Assembly (NCBI GenBank): GCA_021848345.1
Contig: JAJZUV010000003.1
Span: forward strand, 62,001-126,000
Length of the DNA stretch: 64,000 nt
Direction: 5' to 3'
Source: Pseudomonadota bacterium
Lineage (GTDB): Bacteria; Pseudomonadota; Gammaproteobacteria; Burkholderiales; Burkholderiaceae_C
Numbering within the stretch: position 1 is the first letter of the stretch; the number at the start of each line of letters is the position of its first letter. This document shows, piece by piece, positions 1 through 9,700 of the stretch. The position numbers and the translations under genes were made by a program. Below the pieces are notes generated by a model. That model was not told the DNA's origin. It saw nothing but the letters and a program-made list of their open reading frames with translations, and did no database searches.

Positions 1-6
1 GAACAA

Positions 7-597
7 TCAGGGGGCGACCACCAGGTGCACGTGCACCGGAATGTCCGCCGCCACCACGCTGGTGTCGGCCCAGCTGCCGCTGCCCAGGCCCCAGGCCGTG
101 CGCTGGAGCTTGAAATCCGCGTCCATGCTCAGGTCCTTGCCCTGCGCATGGGTCGTCACGAGCACGCTCAGCGGGTGGGTGACGCCGCGCACGGTGAAGT
201 TGCCCTCGACCTGGTAGCGCCCCGGGCCGGCGGCGCTCCAGGCGGTGGAGACGAAGCGGGCCTGCGGATCCGCCTTGGCGTTGAGCCAGTCGGCCCCGCG
301 CAGCAGATCGTTGGTCTGGGATTCGCCGGCGTCGACGCTGGCCGCGTCCACCGAGACCTGCACGCTGCTGGCCTTCAGGTCCTGCGGCGCGAAATGCACC
401 TGCGCGTGCACGGTGCCGAAGTGGCCCTTCATGGCCACGCCCATCTGCGTGGCCTGGAACGCGACCTGCGCGCCGGGCTGCACCCGCGCATACACCGCGG
501 GGGCGGCTTGCGCGCCGGCCGCCAGGCCCAGCGCGGCCAACGGAACGAGAAGGGGACGAAGGGGGCGCGCGAAGCGCCGGCATGCACTCTCGGACAT
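7..597 (-). CDS. YceI family periplasmic protein
   Basis: About 196 residues. Residues 1-31 form a Sec signal peptide (Arg-rich start, Leu/Ala core, cleavage after AQA), so the product is periplasmic. The rest fits the YceI lipocalin-like beta-barrel: a QMGVAMKGHF strand near the start, a DLLRGADWLNA segment, and the late VRGVTHPLSV motif typical of the family. YceI proteins bind polyisoprenoid or similar lipids; the exact ligand is not readable here. The ATG at 597 is preferred over the GTG at 600 because AAGGAG lies 7 nt upstream of it. It follows the cytochrome b561 gene by a few bases, and YceI next to b561 is a recurrent pair, so the two probably act together in the envelope. Third gene of the MarR-b561-YceI operon. 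Confidence 0.88.
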   Translation of the reverse strand: MSESACRRFARPLRPLLVPLAALGLAAGAQAAPAVYARVQPGAQVAFQATQMGVAMKGHFGTVHAQVHFAPQDLKASSVQVSVDAASVDAGESQTNDLLRGADWLNAKADPQARFVSTAWSAAGPGRYQVEGNFTVRGVTHPLSVLVTTHAQGKDLSMDADFKLQRTAWGLGSGSWADTSVVAADIPVHVHLVVAP

Positions 598-601
598 CAC
601 G

Positions 602-1150
602 TCACTCCTTGGAAGATCCCGGCAGCATGCGCAGCAGCACGCCGTCGCGATCGATGAAATGGTGTTTCAGCGCGGCGCCCACATGGGCCGCCACGACCGC
701 CGCCAGCGTGAAGTTCAGCCAGGTATGCACCCGGGCCAGCTCGCGGGCCAGCGCATGGTCGGGCGCCAGCAGGTTGGGCAGGGGCAATACGCCCCACCAC
801 ACCACCCGGATGCCCGAGGCCGAACTCAGCGCCCAGCCGGAAAGAGGTATGCACAGGATCAGCAGATACAGCAGGCCATGCAGGGCCTCCGCGGCGAGCT
901 GCTGCCAGCGCGGCACCGAATCCGGCAGCGCCGGCGGTCGGTGGCCGACGCGCCAGACGATGCGCAGCACCACCAGCAGCAGCACGGTGATGCCGAACCA
1001 CTTGTGCCAGGAGTACAGCTCCAGCTTGCGCACCGACAGTTGCAGCCCGTGCATGTACAGACCCAGCGGGAACAGCCCGAAGATCAGCAGGGCGATCAGC
1101 CAGTGCAGCAGCATCGCGATACCGGTGTAGCGCCGGGTCGGTCGAACCAT
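602..1150 (-). CDS. cytochrome b561 family membrane protein
   Basis: About 182 residues, the usual size for prokaryotic cytochrome b561. Four hydrophobic helices are visible: AMLLHWLIALLIFGLF, ITVLLLVVLRIVW, ALHGLLYLLILCIPLSGW and NFTLAAVVAAHVGAAL. Histidines sit in or beside them (LLHWL, YSWHKW, ALHGLL, VHTWL, AAHVG) and are the likely ligands of two b hemes. Family members carry electrons across or within the inner membrane, often to quinone or superoxide; the partner here is not shown by sequence. The ATG at 1150 begins right after the MarR stop at 1153, and the YceI gene follows at once, so the three genes are probably co-transcribed. Confidence 0.88.
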   Translation of the reverse strand: MVRPTRRYTGIAMLLHWLIALLIFGLFPLGLYMHGLQLSVRKLELYSWHKWFGITVLLLVVLRIVWRVGHRPPALPDSVPRWQQLAAEALHGLLYLLILCIPLSGWALSSASGIRVVWWGVLPLPNLLAPDHALARELARVHTWLNFTLAAVVAAHVGAALKHHFIDRDGVLLRMLPGSSKE

Positions 1151-1152
1151 GA

Positions 1153-1629
1153 TCAGGATTCCTTGTGAAGGCCGCCGGGGCCAGGTTGCTCGGCCTGCGC
1201 CTGCTCGAAGGCCTGCCGGATGGCGCGCAACACCCGCGCCGCCTGCTCGAAGTCGATGTCGGACACGCGTTCGAATGCCCGCCCCACATGCTGTCCGTGG
1301 GCCGGAAACACCTGCTCGAAAAGCGTCTGTCCGGCCTGGGTCAGGCACACGATCTGCCCGCGACCGTCCTGCGGGTCGGGGTCGCGGCGCACCAGGCCCT
1401 TTGCCAGCATACGGTCCACCACGCCGGTCAGCGTGCCCTTGGTGATGAGGGTCTTCGCGCCCAGGGTCTTGGGATTCATCCCCGGCGTGTTGCCCAGCGT
1501 GGCCAGCACGTCGAACTGCGCCGGCGTCAGGCCCAATTGCGCCACGTGCGCCGCCGAATAGCGCTCGAAGGCCTGGTAGGCCCGCACGAGTTCGCGCAGC
1601 AACGGCAGATGGGGACGGGCGGAGGACAT
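1153..1629 (-). CDS. MarR family transcriptional regulator
   Basis: 158 residues, typical for MarR. The winged helix spans about residues 30-100: LGLTPAQFDVLATLGNTPGM, then the recognition segment TLITKGTLTGVVDRMLAKGL and the wing residues RRDPDPQDGRG. The terminal helices are rich in Glu/Ala and would form the dimer interface. It is the first gene of a leftward operon with cytochrome b561 and yceI, and an inverted repeat about 60 bp upstream is a plausible binding site, so autoregulation of the operon is likely. The inducing ligand cannot be read; b561/YceI targets would suit a redox or lipophilic signal. No odd composition. Confidence 0.9.
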   Translation of the reverse strand: MSSARPHLPLLRELVRAYQAFERYSAAHVAQLGLTPAQFDVLATLGNTPGMNPKTLGAKTLITKGTLTGVVDRMLAKGLVRRDPDPQDGRGQIVCLTQAGQTLFEQVFPAHGQHVGRAFERVSDIDFEQAARVLRAIRQAFEQAQAEQPGPGGLHKES

Positions 1630-1688
1630 CGGTTGCGGGGCGTGGCGCCTGCGGCGCCGGGATGTGCAGGAACGATCGGCGCATATTA

Positions 1689-1702
1689 GTTCTCGTTAGA
1701 AC
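1689..1702. promoter_or_regulatory. inverted repeat, candidate MarR operator
   Basis: Perfect 5-bp dyad GTTCT-N4-AGAAC. It lies 60 bp upstream of the marR start in the 237-bp gap shared with the rightward sigma-54 activator gene. The surrounding bases are AT-richer than the window, as expected of a promoter. Assignment to MarR is inference from position and symmetry. The rest of the gap (1703-1866) shows no other clear signal. Confidence 0.4.
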
Positions 1703-1866
1703 CATCTGTAATTCCCTCCAAACCTGTAAGGTCTTTGATCCGGATCATGACCGGGCCATCCGGCGCACTGTCGCAGGCTGCGACAGTCGACAGCGCCGAC
1801 GGCCGGTGCGACACTGGTTCGACGAGCCGGCGTCGGCACCGCACGCCGCCGGCCAGGAGACAAGCC

Positions 1867-3876
1867 ATGCTCGAACCCCGCCCACGCGGAAGCGGCGCAG
1901 CGGCGCCCGCGCTGCCCGCCGCGCAGCAATTGCAACTGGCGCGCCGACGCTTTTTCGACGAGGGCGCGGACCCCGGCGCGCTGGTGCCGGAATCCATCGT
2001 TCGCTCCTGGAGGCGATGCGCGCCCCTGCCCGCGGGCGCGGCACCGGGCGCCGAACCGCTGCCCGGCGCGGCGCTGGATTCGCGCCGCGAGGCCCAGGGT
2101 CGCTTGCGGCGCCACGCCCTGCCCGAACTGGAAGCCCTGGCGGAAGCGCTGGCGCCGACGCGGGCCATGGTGCTGCTGGCCGACCCCGACGGGCTGGTCC
2201 TCGACGCGGCGGGCTCGGACGCCTTCATGACCAAGGCGCAGCGCGTGGCGCTGATGCCGGGCATCGACTGGTCCGAGCGCAGCCGTGGCACCAACGCCAT
2301 CGGCACCGCCCTCACCGAGGGCCATGCCCTCAGTGTCGTGGGCCCGCAGCATTACCTGGAACAGAACGCCGCGCTGGCCTGCACCGCCACCCCCTTGCTG
2401 GGCCCCGACGGCCGCCTGCTCGGCGTACTGGACGTTTCCGGCGACCTGCGCTGCATTCACGATCAGACGGCCTCGCTGGTACGCGTGACCGGCCAGATGA
2501 TCGAACACCGGCTGGCGCTCGACGAACGCCCCGCCGGCAGCGAACTGCTTCGATTCGCCCACGATCCCGCGCTGCTCGGCAGCCATCGCGAGGCGCTGCT
2601 TTGGCTGCGCGACGGGGTCGTGGTCGGCGCCAACCGGTGCGCGCTGCGGGTCCTGGGCATGCGCTTCGAGCAACTGCTGAGCCGACGCGCCGCCGATATG
2701 TTCGCCGCATGGCCGCCGACCGGCCGAGGCCAGGCCTGCCTGCAGCTGCACCACCACCTGCTGCAGCCGGGGCGCCATGCGCAATGGGCCGCCGCCTGGG
2801 TGCCTGGCGCCGCGCGCGCGTCGACCCCGCCGTGCCGGCAAACGCCCCCGCCGCCCGGGCTCGCGGACAGGGCGCGGCCGCCTCTGGTCGACGACGAGGC
2901 GCAGCGCCTGCGCCTGGAGCGTGCCACGCGCGTGCTGGGCGCCGGCATCCCGGTGCTGGTGCAGGGCGAATCCGGCGCCGGCAAGGAAGTGTTCGCGCGG
3001 CGCCTGCACGCTGCCTGCGCACGGTCCGCGGGCCCCTTCGTGGCCGTGAACTGCGCGGCGCTGCCCGAGGCCCTGATCGAATCCGAGCTGTTCGGCTACG
3101 AGGCCGGCGCCTTCACCGGAGCGCACCGCCAGGGCCGCCCCGGCCTGATCCGCGAAGCCGAGGGCGGGGTGCTGTTCCTGGACGAGATCGGCGACATGCC
3201 GCTTGCGATGCAGGCGCGCCTGTTGCGCGTGCTGCAGGAGCGCGAGGTGCGATCCCTCGGCAGCGCGCGCACGTGCAGCGTGGACTTCGCGCTGGTCTGC
3301 GCCACCCACCGCGATCTGCGGTCGATGGTCGACGCCGGGCGCTTCCGGGCCGACCTGTACTACCGGCTGCAGCATTTCGTCGTGGCCCTGCCCTCGCTGC
3401 GCGACGACCCGCTGCGCGACGCCCATGTGAACGACATGCTCGAACGCGCGCTGGAGAGCCGGGGCATCGAGCTGAGCCGAACGGCGCGCGAGGCGCTGCT
3501 GGGCTATTCCTGGCCCGGCAACTGGCGCGAGCTGGCGGGAACCTGCCGCACCCTCGAGGCGCTGGCGCGTCCCGGCCTTCCCATCGAGCTGGACGACCTT
3601 CCGGCGCCGGTGCGCGAAGCCTTCGCCGAGACTTCAGGCGCGCGCCGCGCCGAAGGCGATCGCGACACGACGCCGCTCGCGCACGCAGGCCTCGGCGCCC
3701 GGATGCCGCTCGAGGAGGCGGCCGGGGCCGCGCCCGACCTGCGCAGCCTGACGGCAGCCGCCATGCAGCTCGCGCTCGACGCCTGCGGCGGCAACGTCAG
3801 CCGCGCGGCTCGCATGCTGGGCGTGCACCGCAGCACCCTGTACCGGCACCACGCCGCGGCGGCACGCGAGCGCTGA
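1867..3876 (+). CDS. sigma-54-dependent activator, AcoR type
   Basis: About 669 residues from ATG 1867, which has GGAG a few bases upstream; in-frame starts further up lack one. The order is a GAF-type sensor (about 80-215, with the AcoR-like [11 protein letters not shown] stretch), a short linker or PAS-like part, an AAA+ ATPase and a Fis-type HTH at about 643-662 ([19 protein letters not shown]). Walker A GESGAGKE starts near residue 367, the sigma-54 contact loop GAFTGA near 414, and Walker B is [11 protein letters not shown]. It should therefore drive a -24/-12 promoter in response to a small organic ligand such as acetoin, alcohol or aldehyde. No matching target operon adjoins it: the next gene downstream converges. 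Target and ligand are unknown. Confidence 0.9.
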   Translation: MLEPRPRGSGAAAPALPAAQQLQLARRRFFDEGADPGALVPESIVRSWRRCAPLPAGAAPGAEPLPGAALDSRREAQGRLRRHALPELEALAEALAPTRAMVLLADPDGLVLDAAGSDAFMTKAQRVALMPGIDWSERSRGTNAIGTALTEGHALSVVGPQHYLEQNAALACTATPLLGPDGRLLGVLDVSGDLRCIHDQTASLVRVTGQMIEHRLALDERPAGSELLRFAHDPALLGSHREALLWLRDGVVVGANRCALRVLGMRFEQLLSRRAADMFAAWPPTGRGQACLQLHHHLLQPGRHAQWAAAWVPGAARASTPPCRQTPPPPGLADRARPPLVDDEAQRLRLERATRVLGAGIPVLVQGESGAGKEVFARRLHAACARSAGPFVAVNCAALPEALIESELFGYEAGAFTGAHRQGRPGLIREAEGGVLFLDEIGDMPLAMQARLLRVLQEREVRSLGSARTCSVDFALVCATHRDLRSMVDAGRFRADLYYRLQHFVVALPSLRDDPLRDAHVNDMLERALESRGIELSRTAREALLGYSWPGNWRELAGTCRTLEALARPGLPIELDDLPAPVREAFAETSGARRAEGDRDTTPLAHAGLGARMPLEEAAGAAPDLRSLTAAAMQLALDACGGNVSRAARMLGVHRSTLYRHHAAAARER

Positions 3877-3897
3877 GGCCGCCGCGGCGGCGCGTCG

Positions 3898-4665
3898 CTA
3901 CAGCATGCGCAGGCCGGCGCCCAGCAGCGTGGCCGCCAGCAGCGTACGGGTGATGCGCTCGGGCAGCCAGGCACTGGCACGCGAGCCCAGCCAGATGCCG
4001 GGCAGCGAGCCCAGCAAGAGCGCGGCGAGCACCCGCCAGTCCACGTGCCCTAGCCAGGCATGGCCGGCACCGGCCAGCAGGCTCAGCGGCACCGCGTGGG
4101 CGATGTCGGTGCCCACCAGGCGCCGCGCCCGCAGGCGCGGATGGAGCAGCGCGATCAGCGTGGACCCGATGGCCCCCGCCCCGACGGAACTCAGCGTGAC
4201 CAGCACGCCCAGCAGGCCTCCCAGCGCGACCGTCAAGGCATGGCGCGCAGCCGCCGGGATTCGACGCCCGGCCCGCAGCGCGATGCGCCCCCAGGTACCC
4301 CGCCCGGCGATCATCGCGGCGGTCAGCAGCAAGGCCACGCCCAGCGCGGTGCGCAGCACGCCTTGCCCGGCGCGCGCCCAGCCTAGCTGGTGCATGGCCA
4401 GCAGGGTCCCCGCGCATGCCGGCAGGCTGCCCAGCGACATGCGAGCGAGCAGCGCGCGGTCCACATGCCCCTGACGCCAGTGCGCCAGCGCTCCGCCCAG
4501 CTTGGTGAGGGCCGCGAAACACAGATCGGTGCCGATGGCCAGGGGCAGCGGAAGCCGGAAGACCCCGATCAGCATGGGGGTCATGAGGGAGCCGGCGCCG
4601 ACCCCCGTGGCGCCGATCAGGGCGCCCGTCAGCAGGCCCAGCAGGACCAGGGTCGGAAACAGCAT
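3898..4665 (-). CDS. TSUP (TauE/SafE) family anion permease
   Basis: 255 residues, nearly all hydrophobic, with about eight helices in two related halves. The N-terminal LLTGALIGATGVGAGSLMTP is the family signature and SSVGAGAIGSTLIALLHP is its repeat in the second half. TSUP proteins move sulfite, sulfoacetate or other sulfur-containing or organic anions across the inner membrane. A sulfite-linked role would suit the SoeABC-like genes 9 kb away, but that link is inference. It lies 70 bp downstream of recD on the same strand and converges on the AcoR-type gene. The 21-bp convergent gap holds a 14-bp GC palindrome (3878-3891) without a T tract. Confidence 0.88.
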   Translation of the reverse strand: MLFPTLVLLGLLTGALIGATGVGAGSLMTPMLIGVFRLPLPLAIGTDLCFAALTKLGGALAHWRQGHVDRALLARMSLGSLPACAGTLLAMHQLGWARAGQGVLRTALGVALLLTAAMIAGRGTWGRIALRAGRRIPAAARHALTVALGGLLGVLVTLSSVGAGAIGSTLIALLHPRLRARRLVGTDIAHAVPLSLLAGAGHAWLGHVDWRVLAALLLGSLPGIWLGSRASAWLPERITRTLLAATLLGAGLRML

Positions 4666-4735
4666 GGCTGGGCCTCCTCGGGGAACAGGCCTTCGATGCT
4701 AGGCAGCCCCCGCGCGAACCCCAACGACCGATTGG

Positions 4736-6793
4736 TCATGAGCTTATGTCGACACCTGGCGCCTGCAGGCGCCACGGCAGGCCGCTGCTGCGCCGGGTCG
4801 CGCGCTCCAACCCCGCGCGCAGCGCGCCTTCCTGCGCGGTGAACAGGCTCAGGCGCGAACGGGCGCGGGTCACGCCGGTGTAGACCAGCTCCCGGGTCAC
4901 GCCCAGCCCGTCGCCCAGCACCAGCAAGGCATGGGCGAACTCCGAGCCCTGCGACTTGTGCACGGTCATCGCGAAGGCCGTCTCCACATGAGCCAGGCGC
5001 CCCGGAGAGATCCAGCGCACCCCGCCCTCCTGGGCGAAGGCCACGCGCAAGGCGCCGCCGGGCCCGCGCAGCGCCATGCCCACGTCGCCGTTGAACAGGC
5101 CCAGCTCGGGATCGTTGCGCGTGACCATCACCGGCCGCGCCTCGTACCACGGCTCGCCGCCGCCCAGCAGCGAGCGCGCGCGCAAGACCTGCTCGAGCTG
5201 GCGGTTGATCGCCTCCACGCCCCATGGCCCCTGGCGCAGCGCGCACAGTACGCGCAAGGCGTCGAAGCCTTGCAGCACGCGCAGCGCCCAGGCGTCGATC
5301 TCGTCGCACCCTCCGCCGCATCCGCCGCGCGCCAGCTCCAGGCAGGCGCGCAACCCCGCGTCGGCCAGCACGGCCTCGCCGACGTCGCGCGCCTGCGCGG
5401 CGCCGTTCCAGTACAGGTCCCCGCGCTCGCGCAATTGCGCCTGTGCCCGGCGCGCGTCGCCGTGGTTGACCGCATCGGCCAGCGCGGCGATGCCGCCGCC
5501 GAAACGCCGGCTGCTGCGCAACATGGTCACCTGCTGCGCCAGCAGCGGCCCCTGCGCATCCTGCAGCTCCGGCGGGATGGACTGGTCGCTCAGCTCCAGC
5601 ACCTCGCGCACCGTCTCCGGGCGATAGCGCCCGGCGCGCGCATGGGCGCACAACTCGCCCAGCACGGCACCGGCCTCCACGCTGGCCAACTGGTCGCTGT
5701 CGCCCAGCAGCACCAGGCGCGCGTGCCCGGGCAAGGCGTCGAGCAGATCGGCCATCATCTCCAGATGCACCATCGAGGCCTCGTCCACCAGCAGCACGTC
5801 CAGGTCCAGCGGGTTGCCGGCGTGATGCCGCAGGCGCCGCGTGTCGCCGCGCGCGCCCAGCAAGGCGTGCAGGGTGCGCGCGGGGCCGATCCGAGAGGCC
5901 AGGCGCAGCGCGGGTTCCTGCTCGCCCAGGCTCCCGCCAAGCTGGCGCAGCGCGCCGTCGATGGATTGTTTCAGGCGCGCCGCGGCCTTGCCCGTGGGGG
6001 CGGCCAGCGCCACGCGCAATTGCTCGGGCCGCGGCGCGGTGGCGAACAGCAGCACCAGCAGGCGCGCCGCGGTGAAGGTCTTGCCCGTGCCGGGTCCTCC
6101 GGTGATCACGCCGACCCCCGAACGCAGGGCCAGCGCGCAGGCCACGCGCTGCCAGTCGGGGCCCGGCCCTGCGCAACGGGCCCGGTCCGCGGCGCCCTGC
6201 CCGGCCTCGCCGAACAGCGCGCGCAAGGTGGCCGCCGCGCGAGTCGCGTCGAGGGGATCGCGGCGCCGCGCGCGCTCCAGCCATTGCCCGGCCAGGCGCC
6301 GCTCGTAATCCCGGTAACGCCGCAGGTACAGGTTGCCCTGCTCGAACACCAGCGGCTGGCCCCGATCGGCGCCGTCGCCACGCTCCACGCACCACACCGC
6401 GTCGGACGCACGCAGCGCGCGCGCCCAGGCCACCGCCGGCACCTCGCCCGCGGGCGCCAGGTCGCGTGCCAGCGCCAGCAATTGCGTGGCCAGCGGGGGC
6501 TGCAACCCGAGCTCGATCCACGCCGGCTCCAGGGCATCGACCCCGCCACGGCCCCGTGCCGCGTTGCGCGCCTGCTCCACGTCACCTAGGGCCAGGCAGA
6601 CATGCCCGAGGCCCTCCAGCTGCGAGACCAGCGCGGCCGCCAGCAGCACCTGCGGGTCGTCGCCGGGCGCCGCCTCGGCCACGAAGGCGGCGAAGGCCGC
6701 GTCCAGATGGCGCAGCCAACCGGCTCGCGCCCATTCGCGCAGCCCCTGGAGCACGCGCGCGCGTTCATCGGCGGCGAACAGGGGCAGGTTCAC
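4736..6793 (-). CDS. recD: exodeoxyribonuclease V subunit alpha (RecD)
   Basis: About 685 residues from a GTG at 6793 that overlaps the recB stop (GTGA), which fixes the start and implies translational coupling. RecD is the 5'-3' SF1B helicase of RecBCD. Visible helicase motifs are Walker A TGGPGTGKTFTAARLL near residue 231, the DEAS box in VLLVDEASMVHLEMM, GDSDQLASVEAGAVL (motif III) and AFAMTVHKSQGSEF near 605 (motif V region), then the YTGVTRARSRL end (motif VI). The N-terminal part is the alpha-helical RecC-contacting domain. It is the third gene of recC-recB-recD, and acts with RecB and RecC at double-strand ends. Confidence 0.95.
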   Translation of the reverse strand: MNLPLFAADERARVLQGLREWARAGWLRHLDAAFAAFVAEAAPGDDPQVLLAAALVSQLEGLGHVCLALGDVEQARNAARGRGGVDALEPAWIELGLQPPLATQLLALARDLAPAGEVPAVAWARALRASDAVWCVERGDGADRGQPLVFEQGNLYLRRYRDYERRLAGQWLERARRRDPLDATRAAATLRALFGEAGQGAADRARCAGPGPDWQRVACALALRSGVGVITGGPGTGKTFTAARLLVLLFATAPRPEQLRVALAAPTGKAAARLKQSIDGALRQLGGSLGEQEPALRLASRIGPARTLHALLGARGDTRRLRHHAGNPLDLDVLLVDEASMVHLEMMADLLDALPGHARLVLLGDSDQLASVEAGAVLGELCAHARAGRYRPETVREVLELSDQSIPPELQDAQGPLLAQQVTMLRSSRRFGGGIAALADAVNHGDARRAQAQLRERGDLYWNGAAQARDVGEAVLADAGLRACLELARGGCGGGCDEIDAWALRVLQGFDALRVLCALRQGPWGVEAINRQLEQVLRARSLLGGGEPWYEARPVMVTRNDPELGLFNGDVGMALRGPGGALRVAFAQEGGVRWISPGRLAHVETAFAMTVHKSQGSEFAHALLVLGDGLGVTRELVYTGVTRARSRLSLFTAQEGALRAGLERATRRSSGLPWRLQAPGVDISS

Positions 6794-9700
6794 GGGCCTT
6801 CCTCCGGCGCCGCGCCGCCGCCGCTCAACAGGCGATCCAGGCGTTCCAGCCAGGCCACGTCGGCCGGCATCGTGAAACAGCCGCGCTCGGGCCCCTCGAT
6901 GCCGCGCAGGAACAGGCACAAGGCGCCGCCCAGCTGGCGCGCCGGGTCGTAGGCCGCGCCCAGGCGCTGGCGCAACAGCCGATGCAGCGCCAGCAGGTAC
7001 AGCATGGCCTGCACGTCGTAGCGGTGGGCCGCCATCGCGCCCGCCAGCGCCTCGGCGTGGTAATCGGCGTCGCGTTCGCCCAGCGCGTTGGACTTGTAGT
7101 CCAGCACCCAGTAGCGCCCCTCGTGTTCGAACACCAGGTCGGCGAAGCCCATGACCAGCCCGTGCACGCGCTGCTCGTCCAGGCGCGCGCGCTCGCGCGT
7201 GCCCAGCCAGGCCTGCGCGCACAGGCGGTCCAGCGCCTGCGCGCTGGCCGCGTCCACCGGGAACCAGAATTCCATTTCCGCCAGGCAGGCGCGCAGGTCG
7301 CGCAGGCAGGCCTGAAGCGGCGGCAGCGGTGTGCGCTGCACCTGGCACAGCCAGTCCCACGCGCTGTCGGCCTCCGCCTCCCAGCCCTGGCGCGCGCAGC
7401 GCTGCACGAAGGCGCCGCGCGTGGCGCCGTCCTCGGCGAAACCCTGCTCGGCGAGCCAGGCCAGTTGCTCGTGCAGAAAACTCCCGGCACGCGCCCCGCG
7501 CGGGAAGGCGTGGCGTGCGGCCCCCACGTGCGCGGCGACGATCCGCGCATCGGACGGCGTATCGTCGGACTCGTGCTGGCGCGCCCCGAAGGCCGTACGC
7601 AGCGGGGCCAGGTTGCGTGCCAGCGCGCTGAAACTGGCGATGTGCCAGTCGCGCTCGAAGTCCGCCGAATACACCTCGGGTTCGCGCAATGCGGTCGATT
7701 CCACGCTCGCGCCCAACAGGGTCGGCGCGTCCACGGCGCGCCGCGCCCGCAGCCGCACCTGCGGCAGCTCGCCCCAGGCGTCGCGCAGCAGGATCTCCAG
7801 TTGCTCGGCACCGCGCTCGGGCGAGGCGCCGAGCAGGCGGCCCAGCGCGCTGCCCGCGAGCAGGCATGCGCTGCGTCGCCCGTGACGCAGCGGCGGCGCA
7901 CCCATCCACACGGCGTGGCGCGCGCGGGTCAGCGCCACGTACAGCAGGCGCAGGTCCTCGCGCAGGCGCCTCGACTCCGCGTCGCCGTCTGCGGCCGGCG
8001 CGTCCTCGTCCTCGTCGTCGTCGGCGCTGCGGAAATGGGTGGCGAAGGGAAGCAGCACCACCGGGTATTCCAGGCCCTTGGACTTGTGGATGGTGACCAC
8101 GCGCACCAGGTCGGCCTCGCTTTCCAGGCGCAACTCCTGCTCGTCGGCGGCGCCCGCCCGCCCGGCCACGGCCTGCTCCAGCCAGCGCACCAGCGCCTGC
8201 TCGCCGTCCACGCCGGCGCTGGCCTGCTGCAGCAGCTCGGCCAGGTGCAGCACGTTGGTCAGCCGGCGCTCACCGCCGTCGCGCGCCAGCCAGCGCCGCG
8301 CCAGCCCGAGCCTGTGCAGGGTGGCGCGCAGCATCGGCAGCACCCCCTGCTCGCGCCACAGCCGGTGCAGGTCCAGCAGCAACTGGGCATGGGTCTCGAA
8401 CACCTCGTCGTCGCGCGCCAGCGCTTCCAGTTCGGCGAGTTCGAGCGCGAAGCTGGCGTTGGCGAAACCGGCCCGCGCCAGGCGCGCGTCGCGGGGTTCG
8501 GCCACCGCGCGCAGCCAGCGCAGCAGGTCTGCCGCCTCGGCGCTGGCGAACACCGACTCGCGCTCGCTCAGGTACACGCTGGCCACGCGCCTGCGTCCCA
8601 GTTCGGCGCGCACCCGGCGCGCCTGCTCGCCGGTGCGCACCAGCACGGCGATGTCGCGCGGACGCAGCCGCGCCAGCCCCGTGGCGTCGCGCAATCCGCA
8701 GCGCGGGTCGTCCAGCAGCGCGACCACGTGCTCGGCGCAGGCGCGCGCATAGTCCTCCAGCGCCTCGGTCGAGGTCCGAAGCTCGGTGTCGTATTCGACC
8801 CATAGCGCGGGCGCCTCGCCGGCGGACGTGACCAGGGTCTGCGCGCGCCCGCGCGCCTGCACCGGCACGAAGGGCAAGGGATCGTCGTCGGCGTTGCGAT
8901 AGTCGAAGGCCCCGCCGTCGCGTCGCTCGGCCTGCTCGAACAGGCGATTGACCGCCTGCACCAGCGCCTGCGTGGAACGGTAGTTGGTGTCCAGCGCATA
9001 GTGGCGCCCGGCGGTGGCGCGGCGCGCGCGGATGTAGCTGTCGATGTCCGCGCCGCGAAAGCCGTAGATGGACTGCTTGGGGTCGCCGATGAGCAGCAGC
9101 GCGGCCCCAGGATCGTTCTCGCCCACGCGGTACAGGCTGTCGAACAGTCGGTACTGCAGCGCCGAGGTGTCCTGGAACTCGTCCAGCAGCGCCACCGGAT
9201 ACTCCTCGCGGATGCGCTCGCGCAGGCGCGCGCCGGAAGCGCCCTCGAGCGCCCGCGCCAGGCGCTGCTGAAGGTCCACGAAGCCGAAGCTGCGCGCCTG
9301 GCGCTTGAGCTCCAGCAGACGCCGCTCGACGGACGCGCAGGCACGTTCGGCCAGTTCGGTGTCGGCGCAAGGCAGCGCCTGCAACTGCCCGCGCAGCGCG
9401 GCCAGGTCCTCGAAGCCCCGCGGAATCTCGAGCTCGCGGCCGTTTTTCAGGGCTTCGCGCAGACCCTGCGCGACCAGGCGCTGCCAGGCCTTGGCGTCGA
9501 GTTCCACGGCCTCGCCGTCGTCGGCGCGCGCCCATTGGTCGAGCGCGTCGAACCACGGCGCCAGGCGCTGCACGGAGACCATGTTGGCGCGAAAGGGCGA
9601 ATCCTGCGCGCACTGCTGCTCGATCCATGCCCGCATGGACCCCAGCCGCCCGCGCCAGGCCTCGCGCAGGCCGTGCAGGGCCTGGCGGCGGCGCTGGTCG

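Noticed and set aside
3878-3891. GC palindrome as a terminator between the AcoR-type and TSUP genes
   Set aside because: Self-complementary without a loop and without T tract; could be chance in GC-rich DNA.
6466-8805. A long rightward frame opposite recD/recB
   Set aside because: No domain-like sequence and fully covered by real genes.
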